Below, piece by piece: positions 12,497 through 24,218 of a stretch of DNA of 64,000 nucleotides. The DNA is from Pristionchus mayeri. Lineage: Eukaryota > Nematoda > Chromadorea > Rhabditida > Neodiplogasteridae. A program made the translations under genes and the position numbers. The notes beneath the pieces were generated by a model. The model saw only the letters and a program-made list of their open reading frames with translations, was not told the DNA's origin and searched no databases. How positions within the stretch are numbered: the first letter of the stretch is position 1; every line of letters starts with the position of its first letter. Where the stretch lies: assembly GCA_036245805.1 (NCBI GenBank), contig BTRK01000001.1, positions 3,968,001-4,032,000 on the forward strand, written 5' to 3'.

Positions 12497-14104
12497 AATT
12501 AAGAGACCATCCATGAGAAAACGGATCAATGGGGCAAGGGTCACGGATGGTCAAATTATGAATAATTCCCATACTTTTTTCCTGAAGTGTCCATCCAAAG
12601 TTAGGGTGGCAGGCACCAATAGCTAAGGTTCTAAGTCGATTTTGAAAAAGCTACAGTAACCCCTCATTTTGGGGGTCGAAACAATTGATATCTCAAAAGT
12701 ACGAGATTTATACATTTTCTGATGTATTTTCACTCGTAGATAACGAATTTCAAGGTGAAAATGTCATATGGTTCGATATTAAAAAGGTAGAGCCAAAAAA
12801 TCGATTTGGTCGGCCAAAATTGGGATAAATCGTTACATATAAAATTTGGTTGATGACACGGGGAGCTGCCATTCACATTTTCTGATTCTACATGTCTTTT
12901 TGAGCATATGTGATTTTTTTCAGAATTTTAAAAATGGCCCATTTCGACCAAATTGCAGCCCGAACTTGACGCTTTGGTGAAATTTGGCGAAAAAGTCATG
13001 AAATTTTTGAATGTAGATTCCGTTTACAGCCTTCAATCACCTTCAAATTTTGCAGAAGAGTCATTCTGGAGCAAATATACATATTTAAAAACAAAAATTG
13101 TCACAATACACAAATATTGAAATTTCGATTTTTTCAGTCGAAATTTCGAAATAGCTTCTTGTTCGGACCGACATTTGGTAAGGATGGTTCTTGTTTGAAA
13201 CTCTGGAAAAAACTCAAATATACTCAAAAAGAGACGTTGATTCTGAAAATGTGAAACACCTTTCTCCCCATCACCAACTTCATATTTTTTCGTAACGATA
13301 TATGCCGATTTTGGGCGACAAATACAGTTTTTCGAGCAAAACTTTTTTAGTTAGCTTGTTTTGCAGTTTTAACCTTAAAATTCGTTTTCTACGAGTGAAA
13401 ATACACCGGAAAATATATAAATGTCGGACTTTTGAGAGATCATTTTTTTCGACCCTAAAAATTACCCTAAAAAGGCGAAAAAATCGGAATTCCAATTTTT
13501 TTCTTTTTGACTATTTTTGCTATGAAATATATTTATGTGGTGCAGAATGACTCTTGTGCAAAATTTGAAGGTGATTGAAAGCTATAAACGGAATTCTCAT
13601 TCAAAAATTTCTTGATTTTTTCCCAAATTTCACCAAAGCGTCAAGTTCGGGCTGCAATTTGGGCGAAATGGGCCATTTTTAAAATTCTGATAAAAATCAC
13701 ATGCTCAAAAAGACATGTAGAATCAGAAAATGTGAATGGCAGCTCCCCGTTTCATCAACCAAATTTTCTATGTAACCATTTTTCCCAATTTTGGCCGACA
13801 AAATCGATTTTTTGGCTCTACCTTTTTAATATCGAACCATATGACATTTTCACCTTGAAATCCGTTATCTACGAGTGAAAATACATCAGAAAATGTATAA
13901 ATCTCGTACTTTTGAGATATCAATTTTTTCGACCTCCAAAATGAGGGGTTACTGTAGCTTTTTCAAAATCGACTTAGTTTTTGGTTAGCTATTGGTGCCT
14001 GCCACCCTAACTTTGGATGGACACATCAGGAAAAAAGTATTGGAATTATTCATAATTTGACCATCCGTGACCCCTCCCCGTTTTCTCGTGGATGGTCTCT
14101 TAAG
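12497..14104. repeat. Foldback element, 1.6 kb (right-arm mirror of 9365-10972)
   Basis: Exact reverse complement of the left-arm element. It lies just downstream of the last recognised exon of gene A. Confidence 0.9.
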
Positions 14105-14228
14105 AGAGCGAACAAAGAAAGACCTCGTCCGCCACGAAAATGAGCCGTTTCATCCATCCTGATAGGCTGTGTATCGTAGTTCAAATATGTTTTACCAATG
14201 GTTCTTGAAATCTCGAAACAAATCAATA

Positions 14229-17200
14229 TCAATTTGCATCGCACTCATAGGGAAAATAAATATAAACCTCATCGTAGAAGTCGTATTCCCTCTTCACTCT
14301 CATGTTTTCTTCCTCCATATCTTCCACAGTACCCACATCGATTTTCGAGGAAGACCTGGAGCCAATCATCATAACTAACACGTAAATTGTAAGGAGGGGC
14401 ATCGTACAATATTGAGTGTATTGGTGTTATATAACTAGTCCCTCGTGTTTGGAGCAGAATTCTGACTCTCTTCTTTTTCCACACTCTCTCGCAGATTAGA
14501 TAAAGGGAGAGAGTATGAACATTGCAGAGAGTCAGACGATTCCCACCTCGCCAGATGCTCGACGACCCTCACGAAGTTGTCCGCATGTCGACGATAACGG
14601 AGAATCGGCTCGATCTGATATTTAACTTTTTTTTTTAAATTCAGAATCACCATTTGGAATTCATCGATTAGCAATGCACAGATTATGAGAGGCAAACGTA
14701 GTTGGGGATTTCACCTAGGTATTGAGGCTGGTCGCCTAAGTATCAAACAAGGTCTGGCACATCAATTTTTCGAAAACATGCTGGAAGAGGTTCATCGTGG
14801 TGTACTTCATTTTGCACCATCTCGATCGGTTGAGCCAGGCTGCATGTAGGCTGCACCTACATTTCTGATTATAACTCAACAACGGATTCATCTAATGACT
14901 TCAAACTTGGAGAATGGTTAAAATAGTCACAGATGACCACACTGATGTTGAAATCTCATCATGCATTATTTTATAAATATATGAAAAATGAGTTCTCGAA
15001 TATAAGTCCGAAACCATTTTCACAAATTATATAGTGAAATGCGCTTAGTCACGGGGATCATTTTTCTTATACATAGGTGTATATTACACCTAATCATATT
15101 TTTGCTATGCATTCATAACTGATCAATTTCTTACCTCTGCACTGGGCTAATTGTGCTGAATGACAAATTTGTAATGAGTTTCACAGTCATAATTACCCCT
15201 CTGTGATTTTTCTCTTTTAATTATGAGAAAAATTTTACATGTCTCAGTGAAACTCATTCGGGTTTATCATTGTTTGGGCAACAGATGCGAATCACAGTTG
15301 AGAAATTGATAGCAATGAGTACGTAGCTAAAATATGATTAGGTGTAATATACAACTATGTATAAGAAAAATGATCCCCGTGACTAGGCGCATTTCATTAT
15401 CTAATTTGTGAAAATGGTTTCGGAGTTATATTCGAGAACTCATTTTTCATATATTTATAAAATAATGCATGATGAGATTTCAACATCACTGTGGTTATCT
15501 GTGACTATTTTAACCATTCTCAAAGTTTGAAGTCATTAGATGAATCCATTGTTGAGTTATAATCAGAAATGTGGGTGCAGCCTACATGCAGCCTGGCTCA
15601 ACCGATCGAGATGGTGCAAAACGAAGTACACCACGATGATCAGCACCCTCGAGAACCTCTTCCAACATGTTTTCGAAAAATCGATGTACCAACCCCTAAA
15701 GGACATTGTTTGATTCTTACACGACCGGCCTCATATCAACAATTCTTATTTTTTTTATTTGGGGAAGCCAACCAAAGATCGAACACTAAGGAATGCGCTA
15801 GAATAATACAGGTTGAGTGAAACTTACATTACACTTCGCAATTTCAAAATTGATACTTGTCCATTATTGACATAAACTAGCCTTTGTGGGATTGAGCATT
15901 TTCTCCAGAGCAGGATCGAGTCTGACCGGCCTAAGGAGGATGTCATCCATTGAGGGAAACATCGATTTTAATGTAGTAAAGCCGATAGGAGCGGCTGAAA
16001 CAATGTTTATTTTGCAGGTTACCTTTTTATACGCGATTGATTGCCTTTCATAGAACGAATCAACTATGCTTCGTGGAAAGTAGTTCGCAGATGTTATCTA
16101 ATCTAACCATTAGTTCTTCGATCACTAGCATAAAAAATAATAAAAATAATTAATCAAATATGCTTCGTGGAAAGTAGTTCGCAGATGTTATCTAATCTGA
16201 CCATTAGTTCTTCGATCACTAGCATAAAAATAATAATTGAAAGCTCACATGTAAGCTGAATCGGCGTGAATGACTCGAGAAGGTCGTGACGATCGAGTGG
16301 ATGATCCGGCTGCACCGGACTGATCTGAAATGATGACTAGACAATTACAATGTATGTGGTCATTTCTGTCATGCGTAGGAGTACCAAGTTTGTGGGCAAC
16401 GTCGTGAAAGTCACAAGCATGTTTCTGATCTGAGTTTTCTTTAAAGGAGGAGTAAATGCAAACGCGCCCGGTTGGGATATGTTTCACCTAGGGACGCACT
16501 CTCTTCAAGTCGCGTGCTATCTCGCCCCTTCCCTGAGCTTTCCCTGATCTGGCTCCCAGCCAACTAGCTATAACTCTGTTCGGAATGGAGATATAAATGT
16601 AAAAATTTAGGAGCTTCTTATCGTTGTGGAGCTCTAGGCAGTGCATATGATAGCTTCATAAAATGAATTTTGAGTTTACTCCTCCTTTAATGACTTACAT
16701 TACACTTCGCAATTTCAAAATTGATACTTGTCCATTATTGATAAGGGAGCTCTACTAGAATAAATACACTCACAGTCTCTCCTCCCTTGCTGCTCCAAGT
16801 GTGGCTTCCAAATGCTCTCGCAGGTTTGTCATCTCTTCTCGCTCTCCACGTCGTCTGAGATGAAGATGACGATGACCAGGGAGAAGGAGGAAGGGAGTGC
16901 ATCTCTCGAGGGGAAGGCATACCGCGCGGCGCAGCTACTATAACTCAGGATTCAGGAAAAAGAATGATCGGCTTTCAGTTTAGCTCAATGAGATGTCTAC
17001 TGATAAACCCAGGCGCGTTCGACAGAACAATTACGTATCTTCATGCATTTACTACAACTCAGGATTTAAGGAACAAGTGCATCATGCATTGCTCGTCCAA
17101 TACACATACAAACTCACAGGCCTCCCTCGGAATCCGGGTGGCCACTCTCTGGCGCACACCTAATGAGCATATTTCATGTAATGCCAAATTCGCTTTCAAC

Positions 17201-20200
17201 AAAAATTATGATTAAATTTTTGATACAAAAGCATTGAAGAAAGTGGACAAAGTGAGTTTAAAGTGCACTCACGCCTTCCGTCGATCGTGGTGAATCTCTC
17301 CACCGTAACCGTGCGCAGGGGCGTGGTGCGCGGAACGGACGTGCCCCTACGAACATTCCATTCAAATCTACCCCATGCACCCTGCATCGACCACACTACA
17401 CGACGCACCACGAGCCGGGGTCTCTCCATGCGGTGCGTTGCACTCCGAGAGGACGATGGAGACGAGGGTCTCCTGTGGGGTGTTTAGTGAACATTCCAAA
17501 TCTTGCCTCGCTCTATTTTTAAGGATAATGGACAGTGACGTAATGCTAAATTATGTGATTCTTACATTTATTATTTCAGTACTACATTTACCAACCGGGC
17601 CTCCGGCCCATCCTCGAAGAGTGAACTGTGCCGTCAGGCAACGAAAGGGCAGGATTGAGCACTGAGGACGATGTTGGAGGAGCTGTAAGGTGATGATGAG
17701 GGCACGGACAAAGCGACGGTCATTTACAGTTGCATACGGTTCCCAATGGCCAGTGAACACAATATCGATATTTAAACAAAAATATTTCGAGCAATAATCT
17801 GCTGGTTTGACGAGTCTTTCAGTTGTGATTCAATGATTGTTTATGCGCTAGAAGCAATTCCATTTTCAGTTCTCGTTGTGCTCTGTTTTCCAAAACAACA
17901 AGTAAAAAGTTGGAACGGCACTAGGTCAAAATCGTCGTAAACGATAAATAATTGCACCCTTCTCTAGTCTTTTAACAATTGGAGTTATGTTTAGTGTAAA
18001 TATTTGTAATGCGCCATTTTGGCTCTGTACCAATATGAGGGTCCCAATGTTTCTGTACCAATATAAGGGTCCCAAACTATTCTGTACCAGTATAAGGGTC
18101 CCAAAGTATTCTTTACCAGTATAAGGGTCCCAAATACAATTTTGCCATGAATCTGTAATACTGCATCATAACTATGCAATATCGTGTTTCAGATGTGTTT
18201 AATGGAAATCAAGAAATGCATGTGTGTTCCTTTCGTAATTCGTCTCAATCTCATCCTAGAAGGCTAGGCGCTTGGCTGGGCTATTCGAACCAGCTCGAAC
18301 TCTTTTAAAATTCCCAACGTTGATATTTGATAACATTTTTTGTATCCTTGCATCTTCAACGTCTGTCATTTATTGAATACTGGCCAAGGACATTGTCTTG
18401 TAGGTTGAGTTTGAGCCAATTTGCGAAGGGAACACAAATTCAGAGCTGTACTCCATTTACACACTACAGAAACACGGTGTTACATAGCTAGATGCAATAT
18501 CACATATTGATAACATCATTTGAAATTTTGTTTGGGACCCTTATACTGGTACATCTTACTTTGGGACCCTTATACTAGTACAGAAATTCTTGGGACCCTT
18601 ATATTAGTACAGCTTCCTTTGGGACCCCTATATTGGTACAGAATCCACCTTGGGACCCTTATATTGGTACAGAGCCGCCATTTTTTCTGATTTTCTTTCA
18701 GTTGTGCTTCACTTGTATTATATGAGCTAGAAGCGATTCAATTTTCAGTGTTTTCCGTTTTTTGGTTCCTAAAAAAACAACAAAAATATGTTGAAATGGA
18801 TTCGGAAAGGGACTATGTAAGTCGGAATATCACTGTCGAAAGAGAACCAATAATTGTAAATAGAATGAAATTTTATTTTTGTTTACACCTCATTAAATTG
18901 TGTTTCATTTCTACTTTATGTGCTAGATGCAACTCAAATTTCAATTCATAGACTCCAATTTCAATTCGCGACCAAAAAAAGAAAAATATGAATGAGACTA
19001 AATCGGATGACCATTGTCGAATGATAGCTACAAAATATACCCTTCTCTAGAATTTTCGCAATTTTGTTGTCTATTTTTTTTCATTATTAGGTGAAAAATA
19101 TTTTCTGGTTTGGAGAGTAATTCAATTGTGTTTCACGATTATTTTACATACTCAAAACAATTATTCATTAGATTAGCAGTGACATCTGGAGTTAGAACGC
19201 TGTCTCCCTAAGATCGGAGCATAGGGTGGCACAATGCTTTAAAATTATCGCTAGGAGTTCAAACTTTGGTGGTAGAGTCCTTATGGGCAAAGAAAATTTT
19301 TCCAGAAACTTTGACCTACCATTTGCATATTTTTCAAAAACTGTCATTTTTTATATTGACTCATTGTGTTATATACCATTCGAAAGAACATCAAAAGTTA
19401 TGTTAGAATCCAAATTTGCGAAGGAATTGATCAACATCTGTTCTTGAAACATGATAATATGTGAGGAAAAACAGCAATTTGAAATTTCGATAGTTCAGGA
19501 GAACATGTTCCAATCATTTCTTATTTCTGAAAATAGTGCTCTAGATGTAAAATGATATAAGGAATTCAGAAAAAAATATGACGAGGACGAACGAGGTGCC
19601 ACAAATTGACTTTTTCTCAAAAAACCGATATAGTACTTAAACGCAGGATCGATTCCTCCGAATGTATACATTTTTGCAGGCATTCATTATACACACTTTG
19701 ATTCAGAATCTGCTTTCAGAAATTTCATATTATCGAATTGGAAGCATATTAGAAGTAGAAAATTGCGCGGAAGATGCTTGCAAAAATGTATGCATTCAGG
19801 AGGAATCGAACCTGCGTTTAAGTACAGTATCGGTTTTTTGAGAAAAACTCAATTTGTGGCACCTCGCTCGTCCTCGGCATATTTTTTTCTGAATTCCTTA
19901 TATCATTTTACATCTAGAGCACTATTTTCAGAAATAAAAAATGATTGGAACATGTTCTCCTGAACTATAGAAATTTCAAATTGATGTTTTTCCTCACATA
20001 ATGGCATGTTTCAAGAACAGATGTTGATCAATTCCTGCGCAAATTTGGATTCTAACATAACTTTTGATGCTCTTTCGAATGGTATATAATACAGGGGGTC
20101 AATTTCAAAAATGACAGTTTTTGAAAAATATGCAAATGGTAGGTAAAAATTTCTGGAAAAGTTTTATTTGACCATAAGGACTCTACCACCAAAGTTTGAA

Positions 20201-23059
20201 CCCCTAGAGATAAGTTTAAGGCATTGTGCCACTTTGCCTCCAGGATCTGACGTTCTAACGGAGACAGCGTTTTAAGTCGTTCAAAAAAATTACGCATGTA
20301 ATCGCATGATGTGCTAAATAGCTGTAATCATGGGAAAATAAAAAGCGGAACAGGTAATGCTCACAAGCGGGCCTACTCCTCTGCTGCATTCTCTCATTGG
20401 ACCCCTCCATTGTGTTGATCAGCCTGGAGATACTCTGGAAACCACGAGTGAAAGTGCTGCATCTGAATGAGAACAGGATAATTGCGGACTTTTGATTTTA
20501 GTTGCATCTCATTCTGTGTCGTTTCGAATTCACCATTTGACTTCAGCGAGAAGTTATCAAAGCATTTTCGGATAGTGATACATAATAAGATTGATTCAGT
20601 CTTTGTTGCTGAGTAAAGCAATCACCACATCACTAACTACCCGCTAAAGGCCCCCTTTAGCATTAACCCAATCATTTAAATTTGGCAGTTCAGTGTGTGA
20701 CAAGGAAAGGCAATGCATGGAATTTATGCATGTGAGTATTTTTGTGTAATTCGTACATACAGATTCAATTCCAAATAACTAGGATACTAAATGTAAACAC
20801 TTGCCCACCTCGAAGAGTCCATACCGGAGTCCATGCAGCCAGCATGGATCATCTCGGGGTTTCTGTAATTATTTAATTATTTTTTTTAGTTTATATACAT
20901 GAAAATAGTTATTTTCACGAGTGAAATTGAACTGACTCGACGACACTGTTCCTCAGTTTCTTGTCAGCGAGCACTTGCGCGGCCAGATTGAGATTGGCGA
21001 TCCCCTGATCATTCTTGATGTTCTCTGCCTGAATTTAGTGAGAGATTCAGCCATGTTATTTAGCAATTATTCAACATCTTCTATATATTGATCGAAGCAC
21101 GAACGCTTTTATACATATTTTTAAGTTATTTGTTGTTTTAAAGGAGGAGTAAATGCAAACGCGCGCCCGGTTGTAATTTGTTTCACCTAGGGACGCACTT
21201 TCTTCAAGTCGCGTGCTATCGCGCCCCTTCCCTGAGCTTTCCCTGATCTGGCTCCCAGCCAACTAGCTATAACTATGTTCGGAATGGAGATATAAATATG
21301 AAAATTTCGGAGCTTCTTATCGTTTTTTAGCTCTAGGCAGTGCGTATGATAGCTTCAAAAATTGAATTTTGAGTTTACTCCTCCTTTAATACTGGTCGTT
21401 CTTGATGCTATCAGCCTGGATGTTGACATCAGTCGAAAAATCGTTTACTCATTTATCACTCTCATGCAATGTTTGCTTATTAATTTAGATACGATCTACG
21501 ACCTAATAGATGTGTTTTATCAGACTACGTTGCACCCTTCACCTATTGAATAGTTCAGTTCTCGACCGTGCATACAATTCTGACGAAGCATACTTTTGCG
21601 AAACAGAAATTGAGTCAACGGCGTTTCACATTACGACTAAATAGCGCACATAGGAGGGAAGCGGAAGGTTAGTCGTTGCGGCGCTCTGCAAGAGTTGTAT
21701 TTGTCTTCATTTTGCTCACTATCACGCACATCGACCGGTGAAGTAAGCAAAACTCTTGCAGAAAGCCGCAGCGACTAATTGCGCATTTTGTGCACAAAAG
21801 AGTAGGTGACCCGAATTATTTCGAAGTACCTGACACGCGATGAAGGCGGACAGTCTAGAGTTGCCATTGAAGAGGGGACCACTCTGGGGTGTGCGACGAC
21901 CGAATACTCTCGGGTCCTGTTGCGAATCCAGCATCTGTAGTTGCATTTACTGATTAGTAGTCTAGGTTGCCCCCGCCTTCTGAGGAGCTACTTTACAATA
22001 GCGTTCGAGAATACCACGCTCTCTTCATTCGTCGCATTCTCTCGATCTATCGAGCTGCGAAAGATAGAATGGAGATAGTGTTGTATCGTTTCTCGAACTC
22101 TACTGTGCAAGCGGAAATAAATGACAAATTTATGACAAATTTACGACCACCACAAGCGATAGCATAAAATTTGCAATTTGTAAACTGGTTTCACTCGATG
22201 TTGATGTATGAGTAACACTAAAAGTGAAATACAGTTGTCGAGATCGCAAACCCGTTTTGCGGGTCCTTCGAACTTTCGTTGGTCTCACTCGCTGAATACT
22301 TCGCAAGAAACAACTCTCTACATTCGGGACACCTTAACACCTGCTTGACCAAGGGGGAATCGCGTTCAATGTAATTATGATAGCATTTCTTGAGTACGCA
22401 TTCGCTATTTAGAACCTAGTACAAGAATCAAGACTACATTTCTTTGAATTCGATCATATTTGAAGAAAGCGCTTATGCCAAATGTTTTATTCAGTATGTT
22501 TCGGATATGTTTCAAATTTGATATGCAAAGGCCTTATTTATCCCCCCCCCCCCTTAATAGTTATTGATGTTGAGTAAGGAAAGAAAGGAAAAACACTCAA
22601 ATACTCAATTTAGCTGGAGTAATTTCAATTGAGTGATTATTTCCACTCACTGGTATGACACGTTTATTCGGCTAGTTCGAAAACTCGTGGGAAACTTCAT
22701 AATGCAAAGATCAGAGATCACTTGAACCCACGGGTCTGGCAAGCGTCATTTGCTGTCTCACGCTCGATACTCGATCCTCCACTATTGGCACGATCATTGT
22801 CATAGCCGAGTTGATAAAATCACCGATCACTGCTGAAATTTATTGAATCAAGAGCAATCACTAGTTTAGTACAACTAATAAAGAATGACGGACTATCATA
22901 TTCTGAGCGTGTTCCGTCTGATAAGAAAAATTGATTGACTGATTGAAAACCATAATAATATGCAAGCTAGAATTATTCATTAGGTACCTTACATTGAGCC
23001 GACACTCGGTGGCTTTGCGGAGTGACGAAAACGAGAATGAAGAGCAGTCGGTCAATCAT
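14229..23059 (-). CDS. Gene A: secreted nematode protein of unknown function, paralogue of gene B
   Basis: Not recognised. The start ATG at 23059 directly follows a TTCGCAG acceptor and encodes a signal peptide (MIDRLLFILVFV). Thirteen exons keep frame: 22993-23059, 22732-22832, 21830-21934, 20937-21028, 20809-20862, 20365-20462, 17592-17682, 17273-17472, 16774-16934, 16249-16324, 15882-15994, 14547-14614 and 14268-14355. Reading through the last donor gives a stop at 14229; this 3' end is uncertain. The product would be about 450 residues. Shared blocks with gene B include FNGNSRLSAFIACQ, NLNLAAQVLADKKLR, GCMDSGMDSS and CSTFTRGFQSISRLIN, then a basic region, a Ser-rich stretch and LDPALEKMLNP. 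Gene B exon 9 has no counterpart here; its phase is 1-1, so the loss keeps frame. Intron 6 spans the palindrome boundary (18798) and a foldback. The 15882-15994 exon uses a GC donor (AAG|GCTAGT). Exons 7-14 lie in the right palindrome arm. Confidence 0.75.
14460..14536. repeat. GACTCTCTTCATT-type hairpin (right arm)
   Basis: Mirror of 8933-9009. It lies in the intron after gene A exon 13. Confidence 0.7.
14723..15736. repeat. Foldback element, GAGGCCGGT family (right arm)
   Basis: Mirror of 7733-8746, inside the gene A intron between exons 15882-15994 and 14547-14614. Confidence 0.85.
16441..16690. repeat. TTAA-flanked MITE (right arm)
   Basis: Mirror of 6779-7028, inside a gene A intron. 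Confidence 0.85.
18023..18671. repeat. Foldback with spaced GGGTCCCAA arrays (right arm)
   Basis: Mirror of 4798-5446, inside intron 6 of gene A close to the palindrome edge. Confidence 0.8.
19190..20276. repeat. Foldback element, 1.1 kb, in gene A intron 6
   Basis: The halves pair around about 19730. For example GGTGGTAGAGTCCTTATGG pairs with CCATAAGGACTCTACCACC, and GGAGAACATGTTCC with GGAACATGTTCTCC. It lies outside the giant palindrome and is diverged between halves. Confidence 0.9.
21138..21389. repeat. TTAA-flanked MITE in gene A intron 3
   Basis: TTAAAGGAGGAGTAAA and TTTACTCCTCCTTTAA termini, 252 bp, same interior as the other three copies. Confidence 0.85.
22003..22099. repeat. GTTCGAGAA-ended hairpin in gene A intron 2
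   Basis: GTTCGAGAATACCACGCTCT and GTATCGTTTCTCGAAC ends enclose CTCTTCATTC and GAATGGAGATAG. It is related to the near-perfect hairpin at 40917-41020. Confidence 0.7.
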
Positions 23060-24053
23060 CTGCGAATATCGATTAGCTTTTGTCAAGGAAAAACATGAAG
23101 GTTCAGTTGGAAACATTGCTCAAACGTCATGAGTTGATCGATTCTCGGCAATAAAGGAACAACTGCGTGTGTAAATAACTGATGGGGTGAAGAAAGAGCG
23201 AAATGAGACGTTACTAAGCAGTGTCTGCTCAGATGTGATATTTAGTTTCGCGAATGGCACTTGAGAGATAGAGAGATAGAAAGAGCAATTGGTAAGTGAT
23301 TGAAGGGAGAGTTTGCTCTAGAAATGTGCCATATCTGCGGTTGTTTTCACTCCCGTGCAACCTTGAATGGTCGAGATAAAATCCAGCCAGCACAAGAATG
23401 GAATATTTCAAGAAGTAAAATCGTCCGGTTGTCTGTTCAACATAGACACTGCCAACATAAATTTTCATATATTTGTGTAGATGATACAAAATGGGAGAAA
23501 GTTCAGGATTTTAAAAGTCCTTTCCGATCCATTAACTCTACATCAAAGCTCCATCTAGAAGTGGTAAAATCAAGAAAAAAAACTAATATTCTGCATTTTC
23601 GAGGCTCCTCTATTATTTTAGATGCTTTTCCATTGCACGCTACATTGAAAGGCACATATGTTCACTGCGATTTTTGTCATTTGTGAGCACATTTTCGAAT
23701 AAAATTTACTATTCCATATAAAGCCACGTATTGCATTTGAATAAGTAGAAAATGTGCAATGCTCATTGTGTAGTCAAAGCAACAAAGGGGTAACTCTAAC
23801 AATCCGGCAAAGTTTATCTTGTCCATTTGGGCACCGAATAGGGGAAGAGAGGGAGGGAGAGAAACGAGGAAATATAGTGAGATCAAAGATCAATGAGAGG
23901 GGGTTGAGACCACATAGGAGGGAGGACAGATGAAATGTGCGGAGAGATCAGGTCAACATTATCTAGTCTTTTGTATAGTAAATGTGTGGGATGACAGGAG
24001 GAAGCTCGAGGTTCTAAGCGGATGAGATCGATTTATGGTGGTACTGTAATCAA

Positions 24054-24164
24054 TCAATAGTCGACGGGGTAGTCGTTGATTTCGATTCCGAGCGGCGTCA
24101 GAGGCTGGGGCGAGTCCTGAAATTATTGATATATTATCGATAGAGAGAGAGAGCATGGGAAATC

Positions 24165-24218
<54 letters not shown>

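Larger units (their letters stand above)
4671..18798. repeat. Giant palindrome, 14.1 kb, arms about 6.5 kb plus a diverged centre
   Basis: Position x on the plus strand matches 23469-x on the minus strand. The sum stays constant for features at 4671/18798, 5290/18179, 9974/13495, 10242/13227 and 10897/12572, so there is no net indel in the arms. Every stretch compared between 4671 and about 11168 is identical to its partner between 12301 and 18798. Outside 4671 and 18798 the sequences are unrelated: the left flank is a carboxylesterase exon and the right flank is intron 6 of gene A. The arms contain gene A exons 7-14 and several older foldback elements, whose own half-to-half divergence shows they existed before the large duplication. 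Confidence 0.95.

Noticed and set aside
9591..13878. Mirrored open frames of 60-136 codons inside the palindrome (for example 9591-9857, 9919-10167, 10993-11403 and partners)
   Set aside because: They fall in AT-rich foldback halves, overlap on both strands, and have no splice-consistent or domain support. Their conservation between arms only reflects the DNA duplication.
18799..20360. Missing 5' exons of the carboxylesterase to the right of the palindrome
   Set aside because: The interval is intron 6 of gene A with a foldback; no segment resembling the esterase N-terminus or the residues before GGG was found.
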